DNA from: Candidatus Paraburkholderia calva
GTDB lineage: Bacteria; Pseudomonadota; Gammaproteobacteria; Burkholderiales; Burkholderiaceae
Assembly: GCA_001184395.1 (NCBI GenBank)
Contig: LFLF01000030.1
Location: forward strand, 1 to 33,039
Length of the DNA: 33,039 nt
Reading direction: 5' to 3'
The translations under genes and the position numbers were made by a program. The stretch's first letter is position 1. The number at the start of each line of letters is the position of its first letter. Below, piece by piece: positions 17,708 through 26,098 of the stretch. Under the pieces are notes generated by a model. The model was not told the origin of the DNA. It saw nothing but the letters and a program-made list of their open reading frames with translations, and searched no databases.

Positions 17708-18847
17708 TCACGTGCGCCGCGCGTTCAGCAATAAATGTGTCAAAACCCCGGCCACCAGGCCCCAGAACGCCGAGCCGATCGACAGCAGCGTGAGGCCCGA
17801 TGTCGTCACCATGAACGTGACGAGCGCGGGCTCGCGTTGCCGCGGATCGTGCATGGCGGCGTTGGCGAGGCCGTTCATGATCGAGCCGAACAGCGCGAGC
17901 GCCGCGACGGACACGCCCAGCGCTTTCGGAAAGGCCGCGAACAGCACGGCGATAGTCGCGCCGACATGCCCGCAATCAGATAGAACACGCCGCACCATAC
18001 GGCCGCCGTGTAGCGTTGGTCGCGATCCTCGTGCGCCTCGCGTCCGGTGCAGATGGCGGCCGTGATCGCCGCGAGATTGACGCCGTGCGAGCCGAAGGGC
18101 GCGAGCAGCAGCGACGCGATGCCGGGTTCGAGATGAGCGACGCGGACGGCGTGGTGTACCCGTCGGCGCGCAGCACGGCGATGCCCGGCACATTTTGCGA
18201 GGCCATCGCGACGATGAACAGCGGCACACCGATGCTGATCGCCGCCGACACGGAGACGGTCGGCATGGTCAAGACGGGATGCGCGAGCGCTACACGTGAA
18301 AGCGCGAGAAGTCGAGCAGTCCGAGGCCGCCGGCCATGACGATGCCCGCGATCAGCGTTGCCGGAATCGCATAACGCGGCACGCAGCATTTGCCCAGCAG
18401 ATAGACGAAAAACATCACGACGACGAGCGCCGTCTGATGTTCCGCCGCATGAAAGATTTCGATGCCGATCTCGAACAGGATGCCCGCCAGCAGCGCCGCC
18501 GCGATGCTCGAGGGCACGCGCTTCATCAACGAATCGAACCAGCCCGTGATGCCGACGGTGGTCAGCAGCGCCGCGCCCGGCGTCGACCACGCGACCACGA
18601 CCGGCGTGCGATAGCGCAGCGACAGGCCGATGGTGCACAAGGCCATGCCCATCGAGAGCGCTCAGATCCACGAGGAAATCTGCGCGTCGCTGAGATGCGC
18701 GGCCTGGCTCGCCTGGAACATCAGCACGAGCGAACTGGTGTAGCCCGTCATCATAGCGACGAAGCCGGCGATGAGCGTGGAAACAGAAGTATCGGAGAAC
18801 GGGCGCAAGGGAACGCGCGCGACAGGCGCGGAGGGCGATGCTTTCAT
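17708..18847 (-). pseudogene. benE: BenE-family benzoate/H+ symporter, decayed
   Basis: ATG 18847 opens PLRPFSDTSVSTLIAGFVAM and YTSSLVLMFQASQAAHLSD, the start of a BenE/YdcO-type transporter. TGA at 18662-18664 follows SSWI, probably replacing a Trp. The same frame continues TPVVVAWSTPGAALLTTVG and VYLLGKCCVPRYAIPATLIA up to about 18295, where two extra bases shift it to VALAHPVLTMPTVSVSAAIS. Shifts near 18130-18150 and near 17965 precede the last helices (LVTFMVTTSGLTLLSIGSAF), which end at TGA 17708-17710. The family imports benzoate with protons. The name rests on the PGAALL and LVTFMVTTSG regions; the substrate is inferred. Confidence 0.88.
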
Positions 18848-18864
18848 GCTTCTTCTACTGTGGG

Positions 18865-20047
18865 TTATTTGGAGAGCGCTCGCATGCTGGCTTCGAGGCC
18901 GGCCATGGTCAGCCCGTACATGCGATTGCCGAGGATGTTGCGAATCGCCGTGATCGACTGGCGATATTCCCACAGACACTCCAGCTCCGGATTGAGCCAC
19001 GCGTGATGCGGAAACTGATCGGCAAAGCGGCGCAGCCAGACCGCGCCCGGCTCGGCGTTGTTGTACTCGACGGAGCCGCCCGGCTGCAGTACTTCGTAGG
19101 GGCTCATGGTGTGGCGTTGCCGACGAAGATCAGCTTGTAGTCTGGCGTGAACTTGTGCAGCACGTCGAAGGTGGAGGCGCGCTCGGTATGGCGGCGGCGA
19201 TTGTTCTTCCACAGATAGTCGTACATGCAGTTGTGGAAGTAGTAGAACTCGAGATGCTTGAACTCCGCCTTGGCCGCCGAGAACAGTTCTTCCACGCGCC
19301 GGATGTGATCGTCCATCGAGCTGCCGACGTCGAGCAGCATCAATACCTTCACGTTGTTGTGGCGCTCGGGGACCATCTTCAAGTCGAGCCAGCCGGCGTT
19401 CGCGGCGGTGCTGCGGATCGTGTCGGGCAGGTCGAGTTCGTCGTCCGCACTCTCTCGCGCGAAACGGCGCAGACGCCGCAGCGCGACCTTTATGCTGCGC
19501 GTGCCAATTTCCACCTGATTGTCGTAATCGGCGTAGGCGCGCTGGTTCCACACCTTCACGGCGCTGCGATTGCCCGACTCCTCGCCGCCGATGCGAAAGC
19601 CTTCCGGGGTTATAGCCGCCATGCCCGAACGGCGACGTGTCGCCTGTGCCGATCCACTTGTTGCCGCCTTCGTGACGGCCTTTCTGCTCGTCCATCAGTT
19701 CCTTGAAGCGCTCCATCAGCTTGTCGAGGCCGCCCAGCGACTCGATGCGCTTCTTCTCTTCCGCCGTGAATTCGCGTCGAGCCGCTTCTTGAGCCAGTCG
19801 AGCGGCACTTCGAAGGCCTCGTTGGGAATCTGTGCGATGCCGTGGAAGTACGCGCCGAACGTGCGATCGAACTTGTCGAAGTACTTCTTGTCCTTGACCA
19901 GCGTCATGCGGGCGAGAAGAGAAAGTAGAACTCATCCAGCGAAGGCTGGATGACCTGCGCCTTGAGCGTCTCGAGTAGCGTCAGATATTCCTTGACCGAG
20001 ACGGGCAGCCTCGCGTCGCGCAGCGAGTAGAAGAAGTCGATGAGCAT
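18865..20047 (-). pseudogene. CoxE-like VWA-domain protein, at least four frameshifts
   Basis: ATG 20047 with a GGAG ribosome site opens MLIDFFYSLRDARLPVSVKE. Frame changes follow near 19915-19925 (into MTLVKDKKYFDKFDRTFGAY), near 19785 (into FTAEEKKRIESLGGLDKLME), near 19625 (into EGFRIGGEESGNRSAVKVW) and near 19105 (into SPYEVLQPGGSVEYNNAEPG), ending at TAA 18865-18867. The VWA domain has MLLDVGSSMDDHI, a MIDAS-like metal-binding motif, and LEFYYFHNCMYDYLW. Such proteins partner with MoxR AAA+ ATPases as metal-dependent chaperones, and a moxR gene lies upstream. About 390 residues would be encoded. The damage makes it non-functional. Confidence 0.9.
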
Positions 20048-20103
20048 GGCGTGGTCTCCTTGAGGCTCCGATGACTTGGCGGTCGTGACTCGGTTGCCGC
20101 CGA

Positions 20104-20708
20104 TCAGCGGTCGAGCTGGAAGTTCAGGTTGGCTCGCGCACCGCCAGCCATTCCGACTGGATGATTGAGAACACGACGGTGTTGCGCAGCACGCCGTCGC
20201 GGCCGATCTGATGGTTGTGCAAGATGCCGGTTGTGCAAGATGCCGTCCTGCTTCGCGCCGAGCCGGGCGATCGCCGCGCGCGACGCGTGGTTCATGAAAT
20301 GCGTGCGGAACTCGACGGCGATGGCGTCCAGCCGTTCGAATGCATGCGTGAGCAGGAGCAGCTTCGCTTCGGTGTTGAGCGCAGTTTTCTGCATGCGCCT
20401 GGCATACCACGTGTGCCCGATTTCCAGCCGCCGATGCGTCTCGTCCACGTTGAAGTAACGCGTCGAGCCGACGACATCGCCGGTCTTCTGTCGATCACCG
20501 CGAACGGATGCGCGCCGTGGTGATCGCGCATGTCGAGCGCGGTGTCGATGTAAGCGCGCGTCTTGTCGGGCGGCGGCACGAAGGTGTACCAGAGTTTCCA
20601 CAATTCGCCGGCGCGTGCGGCGGCGAGGGCCTGTTCATGTTCCACGGTGAGCGGCACGAGCCTGACGTGCTCGCCTTCTAGCGTGACGGTTTCGATCCAG
20701 TGGCTTAT
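20104..20708 (-). pseudogene. GNAT-family N-acetyltransferase, frameshifts and start-codon loss
   Basis: The frame SHWIETVTLEGEHVRLVPLT starts at an ATA (20706-20708) where an ATG would be expected, and no in-frame ATG lies upstream. It continues through LWKLWYTFVPPPDKTRAYID to about 20485, then shifts into STRYFNVDETHRRLEIGHTW and the acetyl-CoA binding region NTEAKLLLLTHAFERLDAIA. A 16-bp tandem duplication at 20213-20244 shifts the frame again after AKQDGILHN. The C-terminus resembles that of RimJ/RimL-type acetyltransferases (NTVVFSIIQSEW), with a last small indel near 20130. It lies between moxR and the VWA gene. The substrate is unknown. Confidence 0.85.
20213..20244. repeat. 16-bp perfect tandem duplication inside the GNAT pseudogene
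   Basis: GGTTGTGCAAGATGCC occurs twice head to tail (20213-20228 and 20229-20244). Removing one copy restores the acetyltransferase frame (ILHNHQIGRDGVLRNTVV), so the duplication is a derived, frame-breaking event. Confidence 0.95.
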
Positions 20709-20737
20709 GGTTTGCGTAGCATCGTTGTGATGGTCGA

Positions 20738-21580
20738 TCAGCGATGGTTGCGGTTCATGAACAGTAGCCGCTCGAACAGCGCGACGTCCTGTTCGTTCTT
20801 CAGAAGCGCGTCGTGCAGCGGTGGGATGATCTGCTTCTGATCGTCGGCGCGCAGCGCTTCGGGCGGAATGTCTTCCGCGAGCAGCAGCTTGAGCCAGTCG
20901 AGCAGTTCGGAGGTCGAGGGCTTCTTCTTCAGGCCCGACACATTGTGCAATTCGAAGAAGCTTTGCATCGCGGTGGCCAACAGGTCCCACTTGATGCCGG
21001 GAAAATGCACCTCGACGATGTCCTTCATCGTCTGCGCGTCGGGGAACTTGATGTAGTGGAAGAAGCAGCGGCGCAAGAACGCGTCCGGCAGTTCCTTCTC
21101 GTTGTTCGACGTGGTGATCACGAGCGGCCGGTGCTTCGCCTCCACCAGTTCGCGCGTCTCGTACACTTAGAACTCCATGCGGTCGAGTTCGCGCAGCAGA
21201 TTGTTCGGAAACTCGATGTCTGCTTTGTCGATCTCGTCGATTAGCAGTACCGACTGCGCGTCGGTCTCGAAGGCCTGCCACAGCACGCCCTTGACGATGT
21301 AATTGCGAATGTCCTTCACGCGCTCGTCGCCGAGCTGCGAGTCGCGCAGGCGCGAGACCGCGTCGCACTCGTAGAGGCCTTGTTGCGCCTTGGTCGTCGA
21401 CTTGATGTGCCATTGCAGGAGCGGCATGCCCAGCGCGGTGGCGACTTCCTCTGCGAGCATGGTCTTGCCGGTGCCGGGTTCGCCCTTGATGGGCAGGGGC
21501 CGTTGAAGCGTCATCGCGGCGTTCACCGCGAGCTTGAGGTCGTCGGTCGCGACGTATTGCGATGAGCCTTCGAAACGCAT
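20738..21580 (-). pseudogene. MoxR-type AAA+ ATPase with one in-frame TAA
   Basis: ATG 21580 opens MRFEGSSQYVATDDLKLAVN. Walker A is GEPGTGKT at residues 33-40, and Walker B is SVLLIDEIDK at about 109-118. A TAA at 21167-21169 follows RELDRMEF, and the same frame continues VYETRELVEAKHRPLVITTS (sensor 1) and PDAFLRRCFFHYIKFPD (arginine finger region) to the stop at 20738. Except for this codon the 280-residue protein is undamaged. A GTG immediately follows the stop, so re-initiation could make a C-terminal piece, but the ATPase core would be split. MoxR proteins work with VWA proteins as chaperones; the partner downstream is also broken. Confidence 0.9.
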
Positions 21581-22051
21581 GACGAAGATCCGGTCGGAGA
21601 AAAAATCCCAGTATAAGTCAGAAGACCTTTTGAGATGGCGGCCGGGCAGGTATCGTTTGAGCCGCCGTGCCCGGGCTCGCGGGGCTGTTCCGGTCACGTT
21701 GTTCGTTGGTTTTTCGTGTGGCTGCCGTGCGAATTTCGCGCGGTTTTCGAACGGACCCGGCGCGTTTCGCGAAAGCCGTCGCCGTACGACAAGCAAGCGT
21801 CGTGCGCGCGGGCAGGGACGAATTGTCGCAGGCGGGAAAGCTGCTTTTCAGCCACGTCCGATTGCTGGCAAGGTTTCCCGCCGTTCTCGTTTGTGGACGA
21901 TAGGAGGGTCGCGCGGTATAGGTATAATTAGCGCGATTTTTTGGCCTGCGTGGACACGAAAGCAGCAAACAGTCCCGAGAAGGTTGTGAAGCGCTCGGCG
22001 CGGGCCACGTGTGACGAGCGCCGGATTTCTCCTCATGCCAGATTAGAAGCT
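21581..22051. other. Divergent intergenic region with a -10 box for the cytochrome genes
   Basis: About 470 bases separate moxR from the first cytochrome gene. TATAAT at 21923-21928 lies about 124 bases before the cytochrome ATG; no convincing -35 is seen 16-18 bases upstream. The remainder is GC-rich with arginine-rich shadow frames and no recognisable gene. Confidence 0.45.
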
Positions 22052-22417
22052 ATGAACAATTTCGTCGGCAAATGTGCCGTGATTGCAGCGCTGTCGGGTT
22101 TCGCCAGCTTCGCGACTCAGGCGTCGGCTGACGTCGTGGGCAACGCAAAGGCCGCAGAGGGCAAGGTCGCGATGTGCATCGGTTGCCACGGCATCCCGGG
22201 CTATCGCACCGCGTACCCCGAAGTCTACGAAGTGCCGATGCTGGGCGGCCAGAACGCGCAGTACATCGCCAATGCGCTGCACGCGTACAAGAAGGGCGAC
22301 CGCCACTTCGACACCATGCGTGCCATCGCGACCACGCTGTCCGATCAGGATATCGCCGATATCGCCGCGTACTACGCCGCGCAAACCCCTAAATCGAAGA
22401 ACAATCCCGACAAGTGA
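22052..22417 (+). CDS. Periplasmic c-type cytochrome (single haem)
   Basis: An intact 121-residue protein with a Sec signal peptide (KCAVIAALSGFASFATQASA, cleavage likely after the final Ala). The haem site is CIGCH around residue 42, and a likely axial Met lies in VPMLGGQNAQYIANALHAY. The end DIADIAAYYAAQTP is the C-terminal helix of class I cytochromes c such as cytochrome c553/c4-like proteins. ATG 22052 gives the best signal peptide. It is followed 49 bases later by a second small cytochrome, so the two are probably co-transcribed. It would shuttle electrons to an oxidase or reductase; the partner is not encoded here. Confidence 0.92.
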   Translation: MNNFVGKCAVIAALSGFASFATQASADVVGNAKAAEGKVAMCIGCHGIPGYRTAYPEVYEVPMLGGQNAQYIANALHAYKKGDRHFDTMRAIATTLSDQDIADIAAYYAAQTPKSKNNPDK

Positions 22418-22466
22418 TCCTGGCCGCCAGGACATGTATCAGCGGCGACATAGGACAGGAGAATTC

Positions 22467-22844
22467 ATGAAGCCCTCTCAGGCACTCCACATCAGCTTCA
22501 AGGTGGCAGGCGCAGCGGCGCTCATTGGCATGGCAGCGTTTAACATGGCGCACGCAGCCGATGCCGGCAATGGCAAGGTGCTGTCGGAAAGCCACAACTG
22601 CGCGGCCTGCCACGGCCCCGGTCTCAACAAGCCGGTCAGCGGCGACTATCCGAAGCTCGCGGGTCAGCACGCCACCTACATCTATTGGGCGCTGCGCCAG
22701 TATCAACTGGGCAACGGCAACCCGAACTTCGGCCGCAACAACGCGATCATGGCCGCGCAGGTGCAGAACCTGTCGCAGAGCGATCTGAAGGATCTCGCCG
22801 CATATATCGAATCGCTCGACGGCAGTCTCGTGCTGAAGAAGTAA
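22467..22844 (+). CDS. Periplasmic c-type cytochrome (single haem), second of the pair
   Basis: An intact 125-residue protein. ATG 22467 has AGGAGA at 22457-22462. A signal peptide (VAGAAALIGMAAFNMAHAAD) precedes the haem motif CAACH near residue 48. The rest (YPKLAGQHATYIYWALRQYQ, then NNAIMAAQVQNLSQSDLKDL and AAYIESLDGSL) is a typical class I cytochrome c, with the axial Met probably in NAIMAAQ. The similar layout to its upstream neighbour suggests an old gene duplication or a two-domain diheme protein split into two genes. Both are undamaged, which fits a retained respiratory chain. Confidence 0.92.
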   Translation: MKPSQALHISFKVAGAAALIGMAAFNMAHAADAGNGKVLSESHNCAACHGPGLNKPVSGDYPKLAGQHATYIYWALRQYQLGNGNPNFGRNNAIMAAQVQNLSQSDLKDLAAYIESLDGSLVLKK

Positions 22845-22937
22845 GCGCGCACGCTGCAGGTGAGGCTCATGGCAAACACCCCGCTCGAGGCGGATGTTTT
22901 CATTTGCAGCGGCCGAACGTGCCGGCACCGGCGCCGG

Positions 22938-23369
22938 TCAGTCGCGCGACGCGCGCCTCTCGATCAGCGCGAGATAGTGGTCCGTATTGGGCGGCGTGTT
23001 CGAGCACTGCGCCTCCCAGATTACCTGTCCGAGACACTCCATGATGGCGTGCTGCGCCTCGTGCGACGAGCCGAGTCGCGCGGCCAGCGTGTCGTGCGCG
23101 CGGCGGATGCCGAGCGGCTGATCGATCGACAACTGTTCGCTGATCGCGAGATGCATCGACAGATGCAGGAACGGGTTGGTCTGCCCGCGATCGGGCGAGT
23201 AGTCGGCCTCGCGCGATTCGGGATTCTGCAACGCGTCGTGATACTCGGGATGCTCGCGCATCCAGTTGGCGGCCATGCTTTCGAGCGGCGTGAGTATCTC
23301 GTTCGCGCGTTCCTTGCGCCACGTTTCGGTGAAGAACTGGCGAACTTCGTTGCGGCTGGGATTGAACAT
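22938..23369 (-). CDS. DUF1841 family protein
   Basis: An intact 143-residue cytosolic protein. The start at ATG 23369 gives the family N-terminus MFNPSRNEVRQFFTETWRKE; a slightly longer start at 23402 is less likely. The middle has ANWMREHPEYHDALQNPE and NPFLHLSMHLAISEQLSID, a His-rich block that is well conserved in the family, and the end has EAQHAIMECLGQVIWEAQ. The function is unknown. It follows nth by 61 bases on the same strand in what looks like an rsxB-nth-DUF1841 unit, an arrangement I recall as common in Burkholderiaceae. Confidence 0.88.
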   Translation of the reverse strand: MFNPSRNEVRQFFTETWRKERANEILTPLESMAANWMREHPEYHDALQNPESREADYSPDRGQTNPFLHLSMHLAISEQLSIDQPLGIRRAHDTLAARLGSSHEAQHAIMECLGQVIWEAQCSNTPPNTDHYLALIERRASRD

Positions 23370-23430
23370 AAGCGATTGATTCGATTGCGGGTTTTCAACC
23401 ATGATTGTAGAGTGTGGCGGCGCGCACCGC

Positions 23431-24075
23431 TTACTCGGCGGGTGCGGGCGTCTTGGGACGGAATTCGCACAGCGGCTCGATTGCGCAATGCCAGCATTCC
23501 GGCACACGCGCCTTGCAGACATAGCGGCCGTGCAGGATCAGCCAGTGATGCGCGTCCTGCAGAAATTCTTTGGGCGTGAACTTCTCCAGCACCGTTTCGA
23601 CGGTGCGCACGTCCTTGCCGGGCGCGAGCCCGGTACGATTGGCCACGCGGAAGATATGCGTATCGACGGCGATGGTCGGGTGTCCGAACGCCGTGTTCAG
23701 CACCACGTTGGCGGTCTTGCGGCCGACGCCCGGCAGCGCTTTGAGTGCCGCGCGATCGTCGGGTACCTCGCCGCCGTACTGATCGATGAGGATGCGGCAC
23801 GTCGCGATCACGTTCTTCGCCTTCGTGCGATACAAGCCGATGGTGCGAATATGGTCCGACACGCCTTCCTTGCCGAGCGCGAGCACCGTGGCCGGCGTAT
23901 TGGCGATGGGAAACATTTTGCGCATCGCCTTGTTGACAGACACATCGGTGGCCTGCGCCGAGAGCATCACGGCGATCAGCAGTTCGAACGGCGTGGTGTA
24001 TTCGAGCTCGGTCGTCGGGTGCGGATTGAGTTCTCGCAGCGTCTCGTAGATCGCGTGGCGCTTCTTCGCGTTCAT
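23431..24075 (-). CDS. nth: Endonuclease III
   Basis: An intact 214-residue protein. Endonuclease III removes oxidised pyrimidines and nicks the resulting abasic site. The helix-hairpin-helix with the catalytic Lys is LPGVGRKTANVVLN (about residues 114-127), and the catalytic Asp follows in AVDTHIFRVANRTG. The C-terminal iron-sulfur cluster has the expected spacing Cys-X6-Cys-X2-Cys-X5-Cys (CKARVPECWHCAIEPLC). ATG 24075 follows the rsxB stop at 24081 by five bases, so the two are co-transcribed. It is one of two undamaged DNA glycosylase genes in the window. Confidence 0.97.
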   Translation of the reverse strand: MNAKKRHAIYETLRELNPHPTTELEYTTPFELLIAVMLSAQATDVSVNKAMRKMFPIANTPATVLALGKEGVSDHIRTIGLYRTKAKNVIATCRILIDQYGGEVPDDRAALKALPGVGRKTANVVLNTAFGHPTIAVDTHIFRVANRTGLAPGKDVRTVETVLEKFTPKEFLQDAHHWLILHGRYVCKARVPECWHCAIEPLCEFRPKTPAPAE

Positions 24076-24080
24076 GTTGG

Positions 24081-24947
24081 TCAGTGGAAATCGTTATCGT
24101 TCGAATCCGGATCGCGCGGCTCGCTCATGCCCAGACGGCGGCGGCGTGTTTCCGCCGCGTCGATTTGCGCCTGTACGGCGGCGCTGACATGCTCGGTGTT
24201 CTTCGGTCCGGCGCCCAGTTTCGCCAGCTCTTCTTTCTTTTTGCGCGCGCGGTCCAGCGCCGCCTGGATGATCGCGCGTTTTTTCGCTTCCGGATCGTCA
24301 TCGGGCGGCGCGGCTGGCTTGTTTTCGTCCACCGGGAGGGGTGCGTCCGAGGGCGAAGCATCGGCGGCGGGGCCGGCATGGCGCGGCGCCTGACGCGCAT
24401 TCGCCCGCGCCTCCGCCTGCGCATGCTCACGCGCCTGCCGTGCGACGTGCCGGTCGTGGCGCGTGCGGGCGTTGTCGGCCTGCTGCCGGTTCCACGCGTC
24501 CCAGCCGGTCGCAGCGCCGGTGACGGGGATCATCGCGATGCAATCGACCGGGCAGGGCGGCACACACAGGTCGCAGCCGGTGCACAGTTCGGGAATGATC
24601 GTGTGCATCTGTTTCGCCGTGCCAACGATGGCATCGACAGGGCACGCCTGAATGCACAAGGTACAGCCGATGCAGACGTTTTCGTCGATGACGGCGACCG
24701 GCCGCGCGCGTTCCTCGCCGTGGGTCGTGTCGAGCGGAATCAGCGGCTTGCCGAGCAATGCGGCGAGCCACGCGATGCCTTCCGCGCCGCCCGGCGGGCA
24801 CTGGTTATAGTTCGCCTCGCCGGTGGCGATGGCTTGCGCGTAAGGCCGGCAGGCGGGGTAACCGCACTTGGTGCACTGGGTTTGCGGCAGCAGGTCTTCG
24901 ATGCGCTCGGCGAGCGGCTTGCTCAAGGTCGTAACGGATGCGGTCAC
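24081..24947 (-). CDS. rsxB: RsxB-type electron transport complex iron-sulfur protein
   Basis: An intact 288-residue protein from a GTG at 24947. The N-terminal 4Fe-4S domain has [13 protein letters not shown] and a fourth Cys in NQCPPGG, as in RnfB/RsxB. Two ferredoxin motifs follow: [16 protein letters not shown] and [16 protein letters not shown]. The C-terminal 120 residues are Ala/Arg/Lys-rich and low in complexity. Unlike E. coli RsxB it lacks the N-terminal membrane helix, and no other rsx/rnf subunit is nearby, an arrangement seen in betaproteobacteria. It probably serves as a soluble electron carrier, perhaps for iron-sulfur enzymes such as the co-transcribed endonuclease III; that link is inferred only from the operon. 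Confidence 0.92.
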   Translation of the reverse strand: MTASVTTLSKPLAERIEDLLPQTQCTKCGYPACRPYAQAIATGEANYNQCPPGGAEGIAWLAALLGKPLIPLDTTHGEERARPVAVIDENVCIGCTLCIQACPVDAIVGTAKQMHTIIPELCTGCDLCVPPCPVDCIAMIPVTGAATGWDAWNRQQADNARTRHDRHVARQAREHAQAEARANARQAPRHAGPAADASPSDAPLPVDENKPAAPPDDDPEAKKRAIIQAALDRARKKKEELAKLGAGPKNTEHVSAAVQAQIDAAETRRRRLGMSEPRDPDSNDNDFH

Positions 24948-25304
24948 AGGGATCGGTGAGGCTTGGGGGGACTTCGGGCAGCGTAAGGTCCGGACGGATA
25001 CGGCGACGGCTCAAATTCGGGCCGCGCCTGGCGCCGGGATAGCCGGCTCGCTGCATTCGGTGCGCACTCGGCTTTAAAGATCAAACAGAGTTTCAAGCGC
25101 CATTATCGCCGAAGTCGGGAATACCCGTGACGGGGGTCTTCGATCCCAATTGCCAACGCCTTGCGAAGTACGCGTAATCAAAGCGCTTTTCCGTTTGACC
25201 GCAGGACGGTGTTCCCCAATAACTTGGTGCGCCCGTTCACGTCATGTATCCAATGCGGGCCGCGTGACGCATATCCGGCAACGCGGCTCCCGACTCATGT
25301 CATC
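24948..25304. other. Intergenic region between rsxB and the TetR gene
   Basis: About 360 bases separating divergent genes, so it should carry both promoters. I found no convincing -35/-10 pair, operator palindrome or RNA gene. Confidence 0.4.
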
Positions 25305-25937
25305 ATGAATCAGCCGAAAATCAAAAGAGATCCTGAGGGCACCCGACGCCGTATTTTGCTTGCGGCCGCCGAGGAATTCGCGGCAGGCGGCCTGTTCGGC
25401 GCGCGCGTAGACCAGATTGCCCGCCGGGCGGAGACCAATGAGCACATGCTCTATTACTACTTCGGTAGCAAGGAGCAGCTGTTTACCGCTGTGCTGGAGC
25501 ACGCTTTCGGCGCACTGGTCGAAGTGGAGCGCTCGCTCGACCTCGATGGCGTTGCGCCGATCGAGGCCATCACACGCCTGGCGCATTTTGTCTGGGATTA
25601 TTTCCGGGATCATCCGGAGTTCCTGCGGTTCGTCAATAACGAGAATCTGCACGAGGCGAAATACATCAAAGGATCGAACTGCATCCGCGAGCTCATTTCG
25701 CCGATCGTCGAGACGACCAAGTCGATTCTCGAACGCGGTCAGAAAGCGGGACTATTCCGTCAGGATGTCGATCCATTGAAGTTCTATATCGCGGCGACGG
25801 CGCTCGGGTATTACATCGTGTCGAATCGTTTCACGCTGAACGCCACGCTCGGTCTCGATTTCAGCGAGCCGCAGCAGCGCGAACAGATGATTCGCATGAA
25901 CACGGAACTGCTGCTGTCCTATCTGAAGCGCCGCTGA
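25305..25937 (+). CDS. TetR-family transcriptional regulator
   Basis: An intact 210-residue repressor-like protein. The N-terminal HTH runs through RRRILLAAAEEFAAGGLFGA, RVDQIARRAETNEHMLYYYF and GSKEQLFTAVLEHAF, the standard TetR pattern. The C-terminal helical part (PEFLRFVNNENLHEAKYIKG and LKFYIAATALGYYIVSNRF) would bind a ligand and dimerise. ATG 25305 is chosen because upstream in-frame starts read through unlikely sequence. It is divergent from rsxB and has no target gene beside it downstream; the next gene converges on it. Target and ligand are unknown. Confidence 0.93.
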   Translation: MNQPKIKRDPEGTRRRILLAAAEEFAAGGLFGARVDQIARRAETNEHMLYYYFGSKEQLFTAVLEHAFGALVEVERSLDLDGVAPIEAITRLAHFVWDYFRDHPEFLRFVNNENLHEAKYIKGSNCIRELISPIVETTKSILERGQKAGLFRQDVDPLKFYIAATALGYYIVSNRFTLNATLGLDFSEPQQREQMIRMNTELLLSYLKRR

Positions 25938-25956
25938 CAGGCGGCGGGTCTGAAGA

Positions 25957-25992
25957 AAAAACGTCGCGCCTTTTTCAAGGTGCGACGTTTTT
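25957..25992. terminator. Bidirectional terminator between the TetR gene and phaZ
   Basis: AAAAACGTCGC (25957-25967) pairs with GCGACGTTTTT (25982-25992) around a 14-base loop, with A and T runs on either side. It sits between two convergent genes and could stop transcription from both. Confidence 0.9.
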
Positions 25993-26098
25993 GTTTGAGG
26001 CTATGGAATCGGTTTTGAACCGATCTCGCGTGCTTGCCGCGATGAGCCGCTACAAGCAGCCTGAATCAATTCATCTTCGACGTCCGTTGCCGATGCGC

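Noticed and set aside
24084-24959. 291-codon frame antisense to rsxB
   Set aside because: Arginine-rich shadow of the rsxB coding strand with no recognisable motif.
25240-25304. TetR autoregulatory operator upstream of 25305
   Set aside because: Only short, imperfect symmetric pieces around CATGTCATCATG were seen; nothing better than chance.
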